Shown: one piece after another, positions 1-6,219 of the stretch
Position numbering within the stretch: position 1 is the stretch's first letter
How the letters are laid out: each line of letters begins with the position of its first letter
Made by a program: the position numbers and the translations under genes
Source: Anaerolineales bacterium
GTDB taxonomy: Bacteria; Chloroflexota; Anaerolineae; Anaerolineales; UBA6663
Reading direction: 5' to 3'
NCBI GenBank assembly: GCA_017999235.1
Contig: JAGOBN010000071.1
Span: 1-10,427, forward strand
Length of the DNA: 10,427 bases
The notes under the pieces: model-generated
What the model was told of the DNA's origin: nothing
The model's input: the letters and a program-made list of their open reading frames with translations, nothing else
Database searches by the model: none

Positions 1-527
1 GCATGATGCGGCGCTTGGCGCAAGAGGGCTATTTGCGGCGGCAGCCGTACAAAGGGGTGCTGCTGACCGCGGCCGGCGAGCGCGAGGCCCTCAAAGCCAT
101 CCGCCGGCACCGGCTGCTCGAGGCGTTTCTGGTCACCGTGATGAAGTTCGGGTGGGAAGAGGTCCACGCGCACGCGCACGCGCTCGAAGGCGTGATTGAT
201 GACGACTTCGAAAACCGCATGGATGAAATCGCCGGGTTCCCCGCCCGCTGCCCGCACGGCGATCCCATCCCCACCCGCGAGGGGATCATCGCCCCGGTGA
301 ATGATCATCCGCTCTTGGACTGCCGCGTCGGCGCGACCGTCACCGTGCGCCGCGTTAAAACCGAAGACGCCGCCAAACTGCGCTACCTGCGGGAGATCGG
401 CCTGGTCCCCGATACGGCCGTCACGCTGGTGAATCGCGCGCCATTCAACGGCCCGCTGCGCCTGCAGGTGCGCGGGCGCGAGCAAGTCATCGGCACCGAA
501 TTGGCGCAGGCGGTGCGCGTGGCCTGA
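1..527 (+). CDS. DtxR/MntR-family metal-dependent transcriptional regulator, C-terminal part (5' end outside window)
   Basis: This is the 3' part of a metal-responsive repressor of the DtxR/IdeR/MntR family, which binds DNA when loaded with Fe(II) or Mn(II) and controls metal uptake or homeostasis genes. The frame is open to the left edge, so the N-terminal HTH is mostly missing; the visible part begins in the wing (LAQEGYLRRQPYKGVLLTA). Next comes the dimerisation/metal domain (RRHRLLEAFL, then WEEVHAHAHALEG, then DDFENRMDEIAGFP) and a C-terminal FeoA/SH3-like domain from about residue 100 of the visible part (VGATVTVRRV to the end). Aligned by eye to IdeR, ancillary-site ligands His79, Glu83 and His98 are kept, Cys102 is His and Glu105 is kept, but His106 is Gly. 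The gene ends in TGA 23 bp before the next gene on the same strand, so the two may be co-transcribed. The family call is secure; metal and targets are unknown. Confidence 0.9.
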   Translation, partial: MMRRLAQEGYLRRQPYKGVLLTAAGEREALKAIRRHRLLEAFLVTVMKFGWEEVHAHAHALEGVIDDDFENRMDEIAGFPARCPHGDPIPTREGIIAPVNDHPLLDCRVGATVTVRRVKTEDAAKLRYLREIGLVPDTAVTLVNRAPFNGPLRLQVRGREQVIGTELAQAVRVA

Positions 528-550
528 CCCGGCCAGGTGGGGAGATCAAC

Positions 551-1045
551 ATGAACCGTCGCACTTCTGGAAACCGCCGGCCCGCTTCCCCACCGGCCTC
601 GCCCTGGCCTATGGTGCTGGTCTTGGCCGGGGTGGTCCTGCTCGGGCTGGCGGTCTATGCTTTGCTCGGGGGCGGCGCGGGCGGCTCAGCCGCCGGGGTG
701 GAAGTGTCCGGCGCGCCGCGCCTGCGGGTTGATCAGGCCGTCATCGATCTGGGGGAGGTCAAGCTCGGGCAGACTGTGGAGGCGGCCTTTCGCCTGACCA
801 ATATCGGCGACCAGCCGCTGCGCTTCGCCGAGCCGCCGTATATCGAAGTGCTTGAGGGCTGTTGACCGCCGGAGCCGGCCATCGGTTCGATGGTCCTCCA
901 GCCCGGCCAAAGCACGACCCTGTCGATGTCCTTCATGATGCACGGCGATATGGGGGGCCGGCACAATTTCCTGGTCCACCTGGCCAACAATGACCCGGCC
1001 GGTTCGCCGCAGACGGTGAGCGTGCTCTCCAACTGGGTGCCGTAG
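551..1045 (+). CDS. Candidate selenoprotein: membrane-anchored DUF1573-like Ig-fold protein with Gly-Cys-Sec motif (UGA at 863-865)
   Basis: ATG 551 follows a GGGGAG ribosome site (6 nt spacing). Residues about 20-40 form one hydrophobic N-terminal segment (signal anchor), so the rest should be extracytoplasmic. From about residue 55 the protein reads as a DUF1573-like Ig domain (LRVDQAVIDLGEVKLGQTVE, FRLTNIGDQPLRF). Codon 104 is Cys (TGT) and codon 105 is TGA. The same frame goes on with Pro-Pro-Glu-Pro, a strand starting VLQPGQSTTLSMSF, a MMHGDMGG turn, an NNDPAG turn typical of the second half of this fold, and a final SNWVP before TAG at 1043-1045. Total is 164 residues counting position 105. 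Only 10 bp then separate it from the convergent gene that stops at 1056. From memory, unchecked, related Chloroflexota proteins have Gly-Cys-Cys-Pro-Pro here, so TGA would replace Cys. A hairpin at 871-899 fits a bacterial SECIS. The alternative is a recent nonsense mutation. Function is unknown; a vicinal Cys-Sec pair suggests redox or metal chemistry. Confidence 0.7.
863..865 (+). other. In-frame UGA, probable selenocysteine codon
   Basis: The TGA lies in frame in the DUF1573-like gene, directly after TGT (Cys104) and before CCG CCG GAG CCG. The 59 codons after it are GC-rich at third positions like the rest of the gene and complete the expected fold. UGA ends several other genes here (DtxR-type regulator, GntR, DUF1638, RACo, APC permease), so it is a normal stop in this genome and only local recoding or a mutation can explain this one. 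Confidence 0.65.
866..899 (+). promoter_or_regulatory. Candidate bacterial SECIS hairpin just downstream of the in-frame UGA
   Basis: Bases 877-884 pair with 888-895 (eight pairs, one of them G-U) around the triloop GTT at 885-887. Below this, 871-874 (GGAG) pairs with 896-899 (CTCC), leaving a two-base CC bulge at 875-876. The loop begins 20 nt after the last base of the UGA. The published bSECIS model asks for a small apical loop about 16-37 nt after the UGA with a G among its first two bases; this hairpin meets each point. SelB binding itself cannot be shown from sequence. Confidence 0.6.
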
Positions 1046-1055
1046 CCGCCGGCCC

Positions 1056-1736
1056 TTAAGCCGCGGGCTCCCCGCCCGGCGCGCCCTGGCCGGTGATCAG
1101 ACGCCGGCACAGCCGCAGCCCGTCCATGGCGTCCGTGGCCCAATAGTCGGCGCCCACATAGCGGAAAACATGGTCGTCCATCAGCCCCCCGCCGATGACG
1201 ATGGGGATCCGCAGCCCGCGCTGGCTGAACTCAGTCTTGAGCACGGCCACCGTGGCGCGCATGGACTCATGCGCGGAGCTGATCAGACCGGATAGGCAGA
1301 TCACATCCGGCTGGAACGCCAGCGTCTCCCGCAGGAATTCGGCGGCCGGCACATCCACCCCCAGATCCTGCACCCGCAGTCCGTGGCTGGTGAGCAGCAG
1401 GCCGAGCATGTTCTTGCCGATGTCGTGGATGTCGCCCTGCACCGTCCCCAGCAAGATGCGGCCGGCGGCCGGGTCAACGGGCTGCTGCACTAGCACCGGC
1501 TGCAGCAGTTCCAGCACCTCGCGAAAAATCTCCCCGGCCATAATCAGCCCCGCCAGAAAATACTGGCGCTGCTCGTAGCGCTCCCCCACCAGACGCAGCC
1601 CGGTCTGGCAGGCGGCCAGGATGTCGAGGGGATCATCGCCGGCCGCCAGGCGCGCCGGCACCAGCGCCAGCGCCGTGGCTTCATCGAGATCGGCGATGGC
1701 GGCGCTCAGTTCCGCTAAGGCAGGCAAGGCGCTCAT
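1056..1736 (-). CDS. Corrinoid protein (methyltransferase cap plus B12-binding domain), MtgC/MtvC-like, paralog 1
   Basis: A 226-residue cytoplasmic methyl-carrier protein. Its cobalamin shuttles a methyl group between a substrate-specific methyltransferase and a second methyltransferase. Residues about 1-85 are the helical cap domain (ERYEQRQYFLAGLIMAGEIF); residues about 92-220 are the B12-binding Rossmann domain with the base-off motif D102-x-H104-x-x-G107 in GDIHDIGKN, then LSGLISS and GGGLMDD. His104 is the predicted lower cobalt ligand. The frame is open upstream to 1871, but the first 45 residues there are low-complexity and overlap the GntR gene. ATG 1736 has GGGAG eight bases upstream and starts where the family starts. 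It lies 22 bp behind the GntR regulator and was probably co-transcribed with it. It resembles the second corrinoid protein at 6220-6852 but has diverged clearly, notably in the C-terminal half, so it may serve another partner. Confidence 0.92.
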   Translation of the reverse strand: MSALPALAELSAAIADLDEATALALVPARLAAGDDPLDILAACQTGLRLVGERYEQRQYFLAGLIMAGEIFREVLELLQPVLVQQPVDPAAGRILLGTVQGDIHDIGKNMLGLLLTSHGLRVQDLGVDVPAAEFLRETLAFQPDVICLSGLISSAHESMRATVAVLKTEFSQRGLRIPIVIGGGLMDDHVFRYVGADYWATDAMDGLRLCRRLITGQGAPGGEPAA

Positions 1737-1744
1737 CGGTCGGG

Positions 1745-1749
1745 CTCCC
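1745..1749 (-). promoter_or_regulatory. Ribosome binding site fixing the corrinoid protein 1 start
   Basis: GGGAG on the minus strand lies eight bases before ATG 1736, in the short gap after the GntR stop. It supports the shorter 226-residue protein over the frame opening at 1871. Confidence 0.65.
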
Positions 1750-1758
1750 AGGCCGGGT

Positions 1759-2535
1759 TCAGCCGGCGATCCGGACGCCGATGCTGCTGGTGAAGCGCAA
1801 GCGGTCGCCCCGGCAGATAAACCAGCCCCAGCTGATCGGCCGGTCATCAAAATCAAAGAACAGATGCTCAATGCGGAAAGCGGCGGCCGGCGGCGTGGTC
1901 TGCAGCAGGCCGGCCTCCTCGTCCGTCAACAGCGTGGTCTCCACGCTCAAGTCGCCGTGCTTTAATAGGGTCGTGCTGGCGCCGCCGAACAGGCCCTGCA
2001 AGGAGGTGACCGCCATCTCCGCCTCGACGATCGGGCGCGCCGGATCATAGATCAAGTACTCGGCATGGTAGAAAGCGGGCGTCTGGTCGGTGAGGATCAA
2101 GCGCCGCAGATGGACGACGCGCTGGCCCACGGCGACAGGCAGATGCCGCGCCACGCGCTCGTCGGCGGCCACGATGCGGGCCTCCAGCAGCTTAACGGCC
2201 GGGCGCTGGCCGTCGCCAAAGAATTCCTGCAGGCGCTGCAAGTGAAAGCTGGCGGCCGTCAACTCCACCGGCCGGATGAAGGTGCCGCGCCCCTGCTCCG
2301 CAACGACCACGCCCTGATCCACCAGGATGTTGATGGCCCGGCGCACGGTCATGGGGCTGACCTGGTAGCGCCGGCACAATTGCGCCTCGGACGGCAGTTG
2401 GTCACCGGCCCGCAAAACCCCGTTCGCCACCTGCCGGCGCAGAATATTAACTAATTGAGCATAGACCGGCTCAAACGCATTCCGGTTAATGCCCTCGCCA
2501 AGATCGTCAGGCAGTGGGCCTTTAGAAGTGTCCAT
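1759..2535 (-). CDS. GntR-family (HutC/UTRA subfamily) transcriptional regulator
   Basis: A 258-residue DNA-binding regulator. Residues about 22-88 are the GntR winged helix (PVYAQLVNILRRQVANGVL, then AGDQLPSEAQLCRRYQVSPM, then TVRRAINILVDQGVV and the wing EQGRGTFI). Residues about 95-255 form a UTRA ligand-binding domain (VVHLRRLILTDQTPAFYHAE, ending in DRPISWGWFICRGDRLRF). HutC-type members usually repress catabolic or uptake genes and let go when a small metabolite binds UTRA. It is transcribed away from the methyltransferase operon starting at 2764 and stands ahead of a corrinoid protein gene, so it most likely controls both arms from the 2536-2763 region; the effector may be the methylated substrate or its product. 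The start is ATG 2535. No clear Shine-Dalgarno precedes it, so the start is a little less certain than the family call. Confidence 0.93.
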   Translation of the reverse strand: MDTSKGPLPDDLGEGINRNAFEPVYAQLVNILRRQVANGVLRAGDQLPSEAQLCRRYQVSPMTVRRAINILVDQGVVVAEQGRGTFIRPVELTAASFHLQRLQEFFGDGQRPAVKLLEARIVAADERVARHLPVAVGQRVVHLRRLILTDQTPAFYHAEYLIYDPARPIVEAEMAVTSLQGLFGGASTTLLKHGDLSVETTLLTDEEAGLLQTTPPAAAFRIEHLFFDFDDRPISWGWFICRGDRLRFTSSIGVRIAG

Positions 2536-2588
2536 AACTTAAAGTATCCGTATCCAGTAAATCATTACCAGATCTGTCATAACAGGAT

Positions 2589-2606
2589 AAGTGACATTAA
2601 TCACTT
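2589..2606. promoter_or_regulatory. Inverted repeat AAGTGA-N6-TCACTT, candidate GntR operator
   Basis: Perfect 6-bp arms (2589-2594 and 2601-2606) flank CATTAA. The site is 53 bp upstream of the GntR start, where it could autoregulate, and about 77 bp upstream of the -35 of the divergent operon. Dimeric GntR proteins bind inverted repeats, but this one does not follow the usual HutC GT-x-TA-x-AC pattern, so the assignment is an inference. Confidence 0.4.
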
Positions 2607-2614
2607 CAACTTCC

Positions 2615-2630
2615 CTATATAACTATATAA
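2615..2630. repeat. Perfect tandem repeat of CTATATAA (2 x 8 bp)
   Basis: CTATATAA at 2615-2622 is repeated directly at 2623-2630. The block is also partly palindromic (TATATA/TATATA) and could be a regulator site, a melting element or -10-like sequence on the minus strand (TATAGT). It stands out in GC-rich DNA and lies between the inverted repeat and the plus-strand promoter. Confidence 0.5.
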
Positions 2631-2682
2631 GCTCTCGGCAGAAAAGTATAACCTAAAAGTTCCATAATCCCGTGTTATGCGA

Positions 2683-2711
2683 TTGAATTTGGCGCAATAG
2701 CTTCGTATAGT
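2683..2711 (+). promoter_or_regulatory. Sigma-70-type promoter of the methyltransferase operon
   Basis: TTGAAT at 2683-2688 (-35, four of six consensus bases) and TATAGT at 2706-2711 (-10, five of six) are separated by exactly 17 bp. Transcription would start near 2718, giving a leader of about 46 nt before ATG 2764. Confidence 0.6.
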
Positions 2712-2763
2712 CTAGAGAGCCAATTTCGGCCGTTCATCTCTCTCCGTTGGTCTCCGGGAGCCC

Positions 2764-3450
2764 ATGAACTCAATCCCCCCCGCCCGAACCAAGGTCATCG
2801 CCTGCGCCACCGTCATTGAAGAGATGCAATCCCTGATGCCGGCGGACATGCAGCGCCAGGTCCTGGAGTTTGGCCTGCACCTGCGCCCCGGCGAACTGAC
2901 CAAGGCCCTGCAAACCGCCATCGATCAATCCGCCGACGCGGACCTGATCCTGCTGGGCTATGGCCAGTGCTCGCGGGCTGTCATTGGCCTGCGCTCCGAC
3001 CGCGCCACCCTGGTGGTGCCGCGGGTGGATGACTGCATTGCCATCTTCCTCGGCTCCCGCACGGCCTACCAGCAGCAAGCCCGCCACGAACCCGGCACCT
3101 ACTATCTCACCAAAGGCTGGATCGAAGTCGGCGACAGCCCGTTTGAGGAGTACAAACGCATGATCGCGCGCTACGGCGAGCCCAAGGCCATGCGGATGAT
3201 CAAGCTCATGCTCAAGAACTACACCCGCCTGGCCTTTATTAACACCGGCGCGTATGAGCTGGAGCATTACCGGGAGTATGCGCGCCAAACGGCCGCGCAC
3301 TTTGGCCTGCGCTTTGAGGAGATCGAGGGCGCGCCGTCCCTGGTTCAGAAGCTGCTGTTTGGACCCTGGGATGATGAAATCGTGGTTTGCCCGCCCGGGC
3401 AGACCATCACCTACGAGCAGTTTGCGCCCGCGCCAGCCCCGGGAGCGTGA
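2764..3450 (+). CDS. DUF1638 domain-containing protein
   Basis: A 228-residue soluble protein covering nearly the whole of DUF1638. Features I recognise are ACATVIEEM near the N terminus (Cys14), LLGYGQCSRAVIGL (Cys69), VPRVDDCIAIFLGS (Cys91), TYYLTKGWIE, a MLKNYTRLAFINTG stretch, and LFGPWDDEIVVCPPGQTI near the end. The three cysteines sit in the family's conserved blocks and could bind metal or a cofactor. DUF1638 proteins recur beside corrinoid methyltransferase genes in anaerobes, but I know of no established biochemical role. It is the first gene of the operon, behind the 2683-2711 promoter. GGGAG at 2756-2760 is only 3 nt from ATG 2764, which is short but acceptable. The RACo-like gene begins 3 bp after its stop, so the two are translationally tight. 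That points to a role in corrinoid protein maturation or methyl transfer (inference). Confidence 0.88.
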   Translation: MNSIPPARTKVIACATVIEEMQSLMPADMQRQVLEFGLHLRPGELTKALQTAIDQSADADLILLGYGQCSRAVIGLRSDRATLVVPRVDDCIAIFLGSRTAYQQQARHEPGTYYLTKGWIEVGDSPFEEYKRMIARYGEPKAMRMIKLMLKNYTRLAFINTGAYELEHYREYARQTAAHFGLRFEEIEGAPSLVQKLLFGPWDDEIVVCPPGQTITYEQFAPAPAPGA

Positions 3451-3453
3451 CGC

Positions 3454-5349
3454 ATGCCGGCCGAAACCTGCCGCATTGACTTCGAACCCATCGGCAAGCG
3501 CGTGGACGTGCCGGCCGGCGCGACCCTGCTGGACGCCGCCCGCCAGGCCGGCATTGGGCTGGCCTCGGTCTGCGGCGGTGAAGGCACGTGCGGGCGCTGC
3601 CGCGTGGCGGTGATGAACGGCGAGGTCTCGCCGCCCGTGGATGCGGACCGCCGCTTCCTCTCGCAGTTGGAATTGAACGCCGGCCAACGGCTGGCCTGCC
3701 GCGCGCAGGTCCACAGCCACGTCAAAGTCAACGTCCCCAAAGCCTCGCTTGTCACCGACCAGCGCCTGCAGGTGGGCGGCCTGGCCCGGCAGCTGGCGGT
3801 GGAGGCGGCCGTGCGCGCCTGCGAGATCGAGGTCCCGGCCCCCACCCTGCGCGATCTGCGCTCCGATCTGGACCGCGTGGCCGACGCCCTGGATACCGCC
3901 TACGGCCTGCGCCACGCCAGCGCGGAGCCGGCCGTCGTGCGGCAGCTTTCAACCCTGGCGCGTCAGACCGAGTGGCGCCTGACCGCGTATGCCCACGCCG
4001 CCCGCGGGCGCGAGCACGAGCTGGTCGGTTTCGCGGCGCCGGGCCGGCCGGCGCTGGGCCTGGCCGTGGACCTGGGCACCACCAAGATCGCGGGGTATCT
4101 GGTGGATTTGGAGAGCGGGGCCGAACTGGCCGCCGCCGGCGTGATGAACCCGCAGATCGGCTACGGCGAGGACGTGATCAGCCGGCTGACCTACGCCAGC
4201 CGCACCCCGGCCGGCGCCCGGGAACTGGCGCAGGTGGTCCAGGAGGCGCTGAACCAATTGGCCGGCGCGCTGGCCGAACAGGCCGGCGTGGCGCGCGAGC
4301 AGATCGGCGAGGCCTGCATTGTGGGCAATACGGCCATGCACCACCTGCTGCTGGAGCTGCCCACGCGTCAGCTCTCGCGGGCGCCGTTTGTGGCCGCGGC
4401 CAGCGCCGCCGTGGATGTGAAGGCGCACTCCCTGGGCCTGGACCTGGCGCCAGGGGCCTATGTGCATGTACCGCCGTGCATCGGCGGCTTTGTGGGCGCC
4501 GACCATGTGGCCATGATCCTGGCCTGTGACCTGGACCGGGCGGACCGGGTGGCCATCGGCGTGGATATCGGCACCAACACCGAGATCGCCCTGTGCAAGC
4601 CGGGGGTGGATTTCCTGACCTCGGCCTCCTGCGCGTCTGGGCCGGCCTTTGAAGGCGCGCATATCCGGGATGGGATGCGGGCCGCCACCGGCGCCATCGA
4701 AGCCGTGCACATCACGCCGGACGGCGTGCGGCTCAAGACCATCGGCGACGCGCCGGCGGTGGGCTTGTGCGGGTCCGGCATTGTGGATGCCCTGGCGGAA
4801 CTGCGCCGGACCGGGCTGCTGAACGAACGCGGCCGGCTGCAAGCGGCCGCGCCCGGGGTGCGCGCCGGCGCCCACGGCCCGGAATTTGTGCTGGCGCCGG
4901 CGGCGCAGAGCGGCACTGAACGCGAGATCGTCCTTACCCAGGGCGACGTCAACGAAATCCAATTGGCCAAGGGCGCCATTCAGACCGGCATCGGCATCCT
5001 GTTGGACTCCACCGGGACCGCGCCCGCGGCCGTGGACGAAGTCATCATCGCCGGCGCTTTTGGCTCGTTTCTCAATCTGGAGAGCGCGCTGGCGATTGGG
5101 CTGCTGCCGCGCCTGCCGCGGGCGCGTTACACCCAGGTGGGCAACGCCGCCGGCGTGGGCGCGCGCGCTATTCTGCTCTCGCTCAAAGAGCGCGGGCGCG
5201 CCCAGCGCATCGCCCGCCGGACCGGCTACATCGAGCTCACCACTTCCCCCGGCTTTCAACGGCGCTTCGCTCTCTCAATGCTGTTCCCGGCGCCGGCCCC
5301 GGTGTCTGGGACCGGGCGGGAAGCGGCCTCGGAAAGGACTCTGGCATGA
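3454..5349 (+). CDS. RACo-like reductive activator of corrinoid proteins (2Fe-2S plus ASKHA ATPase, DUF4445)
   Basis: This ATP-dependent activator re-reduces corrinoid that has slipped from Co(I) to inactive Co(II), passing an electron from its iron-sulfur cluster. Residues about 1-95 are a plant-type ferredoxin domain with C40-x5-C46-x2-C49 and C82 as the 2Fe-2S ligands. A linker follows to about 195, then the RACo middle and ASKHA-type domains: D206-L-G-T-T (phosphate loop 1), GEDVISRLTYA, G-V370-D-I-G-T-N, G437-L-C-G-S-G and IIAGAFGSFLN. At 631 residues it matches the size of characterised RACo proteins. It starts 3 bp after the DUF1638 stop with GGGAG eight bases upstream, and its TGA overlaps the next ATG as ATGA, so translation is coupled to the methyltransferase. 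It probably serves both corrinoid proteins in the window. Methanogen RamA does the same job but uses 4Fe-4S clusters, unlike this protein. Confidence 0.93.
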   Translation: MPAETCRIDFEPIGKRVDVPAGATLLDAARQAGIGLASVCGGEGTCGRCRVAVMNGEVSPPVDADRRFLSQLELNAGQRLACRAQVHSHVKVNVPKASLVTDQRLQVGGLARQLAVEAAVRACEIEVPAPTLRDLRSDLDRVADALDTAYGLRHASAEPAVVRQLSTLARQTEWRLTAYAHAARGREHELVGFAAPGRPALGLAVDLGTTKIAGYLVDLESGAELAAAGVMNPQIGYGEDVISRLTYASRTPAGARELAQVVQEALNQLAGALAEQAGVAREQIGEACIVGNTAMHHLLLELPTRQLSRAPFVAAASAAVDVKAHSLGLDLAPGAYVHVPPCIGGFVGADHVAMILACDLDRADRVAIGVDIGTNTEIALCKPGVDFLTSASCASGPAFEGAHIRDGMRAATGAIEAVHITPDGVRLKTIGDAPAVGLCGSGIVDALAELRRTGLLNERGRLQAAAPGVRAGAHGPEFVLAPAAQSGTEREIVLTQGDVNEIQLAKGAIQTGIGILLDSTGTAPAAVDEVIIAGAFGSFLNLESALAIGLLPRLPRARYTQVGNAAGVGARAILLSLKERGRAQRIARRTGYIELTTSPGFQRRFALSMLFPAPAPVSGTGREAASERTLA

Positions 5350-6176
5350 AGATTATTGGCGAGAAGATCAACGGCACCCGCAAAGCAGTGGGCAAGGCCA
5401 TCGCCGAGCGCGATACGGCTTTCATCCAAAACCTAGCCCAGAAACAAGTGGAGGCCGGCGCGCACTGGCTGGACGTCAACGCCGGCACGCATCCGGACCG
5501 CGAGGCCGATGACCTGGTCTGGCTGATCAATCTGGTGCAGGGCGTCACCGAGGCGCCGCTCTGCCTGGACAGCGCCAACCCGGCCGCGCTGCGGGCCGGC
5601 CTGGCGGCCGTCAAACAGACGCCCATGATCAACTCGATCAGCGGCGAACCGGCCCGGCTCAGCGGCATCCTGCCGATCGTGGCCGAACACGGCTGCGAGG
5701 TGATCGCCCTGTGCATGGACGACAAGGGCATCCCGGCCACGGCCGAGGCGCGCCTGGACGTCATGCGCCAAGTGCTGGCCAAGACGCGGGCGGCCGGCGT
5801 GCCGGATGACAAGGTCTATATCGACCCGCTGGCGCTGACCATCGCCACCAACATCCAGGCCGGCCCGCTCATCTTCGCCACCATGCGCGCCCTGCGGGCC
5901 GAATTCCCGGCCGCGCATATCTCCTGCGGGCTGAGCAACGTCTCGTTCGGCCTGCCGGCGCGCGGCCTGATCAACCGCACGTTCCTGACCCTGGCCCTGG
6001 ATGCCGGCATGGATACGGCCATCATCGACCCGAACGACCGTGACCTGCAGGCCGCGATCCTGGCGGCCGAACTAGTCCTGGGCCGGGACAAGCACTGCCT
6101 GAAGTACACGCGCGCCTATCGCGCCGGCCGGCTCGAACAACCCAAAACCACTTCCCCCGAACCCAAGGCGGCCTAG
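5346..6176 (+). CDS. Methyltetrahydrofolate:corrinoid methyltransferase (pterin-binding, MeTr/MtvA/MtgA-like)
   Basis: A 276-residue TIM-barrel enzyme that would move a methyl group between the corrinoid protein and tetrahydrofolate, in this setting probably from methyl-Co(III) to THF. Pterin-binding features seen are GEKINGTRKAV at the N terminus, D43-V-N-A-G, LD75SAN, INSISGE, and GLSN198VSFGLP; Asn198 matches the Asn that assists N5 protonation in MeTr enzymes. DPLALTIATN also fits. The length agrees with AcsE and the MtvA/MtgA groups (about 260-290). The last 15 or so residues are a Pro/Lys-rich tail. It overlaps the RACo stop by ATGA. Because no carbon monoxide dehydrogenase/acetyl-CoA synthase genes are in the window, I favour the substrate-utilisation role over AcsE proper. 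Methyl-THF made here would feed the one-carbon or Wood-Ljungdahl methyl branch. Confidence 0.93.
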   Translation: MKIIGEKINGTRKAVGKAIAERDTAFIQNLAQKQVEAGAHWLDVNAGTHPDREADDLVWLINLVQGVTEAPLCLDSANPAALRAGLAAVKQTPMINSISGEPARLSGILPIVAEHGCEVIALCMDDKGIPATAEARLDVMRQVLAKTRAAGVPDDKVYIDPLALTIATNIQAGPLIFATMRALRAEFPAAHISCGLSNVSFGLPARGLINRTFLTLALDAGMDTAIIDPNDRDLQAAILAAELVLGRDKHCLKYTRAYRAGRLEQPKTTSPEPKAA

Positions 6177-6208
6177 CGCCGCCCGCCCGGGCCTACCCCA
6201 CACCCCAA

Positions 6209-6213
6209 AGGAG
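6209..6213 (+). promoter_or_regulatory. Strong ribosome binding site of corrinoid protein 2
   Basis: AGGAG, part of AAAGGAG, lies six bases before ATG 6220. It is the best Shine-Dalgarno in the operon and fits the need for much carrier protein relative to the enzymes. Confidence 0.65.
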
Positions 6214-6219
6214 TCGCGT

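Larger units (their letters stand above)
2536..2763. promoter_or_regulatory. AT-rich divergent promoter/operator region between GntR and the DUF1638 operon
   Basis: This 228-bp gap is strikingly AT-rich compared with both flanking genes. It holds the plus-strand promoter at 2683-2711, an inverted repeat at 2589-2606, a tandem 8-bp repeat at 2615-2630, a smaller tandem GTATCC repeat at 2544-2555 and the 8-bp palindrome CAGATCTG at 2569-2576. No riboswitch fold or small ORF was evident. I could not settle a minus-strand promoter for the GntR gene; a TTGAAG at 2604-2609 (minus) is a possible -35 but lacks a good partner. Confidence 0.75.

Noticed and set aside
863..865. Genome-wide reassignment of UGA to an amino acid
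   Set aside because: Several genes in the window end properly in TGA with the next gene starting at once (for example 3448-3450 and 5347-5349).
866..1045. Reading 866-1045 as non-coding or as a separate gene after a normal stop at 863
   Set aside because: The frame stays open to 1045, codes for the missing second half of the same domain with normal codon use, and has no ribosome site or start of its own near 866.
1737..1871. Longer N terminus for corrinoid protein 1
   Set aside because: It would overlap the GntR gene and add a low-complexity Ala/Gly/Ser stretch absent from the family; ATG 1736 has its own ribosome site.
2718..2763. Cobalamin riboswitch in the operon leader
   Set aside because: The leader is only about 46 nt and shows no B12-box-like sequence or extended fold.
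2770..5259. Long antisense open frames opposite DUF1638 and RACo (2770-3915 and 3949-5259, minus strand)
   Set aside because: They are typical by-products of high-GC coding sequence; their translations are low-complexity and resemble no family, while the plus-strand proteins are clear.
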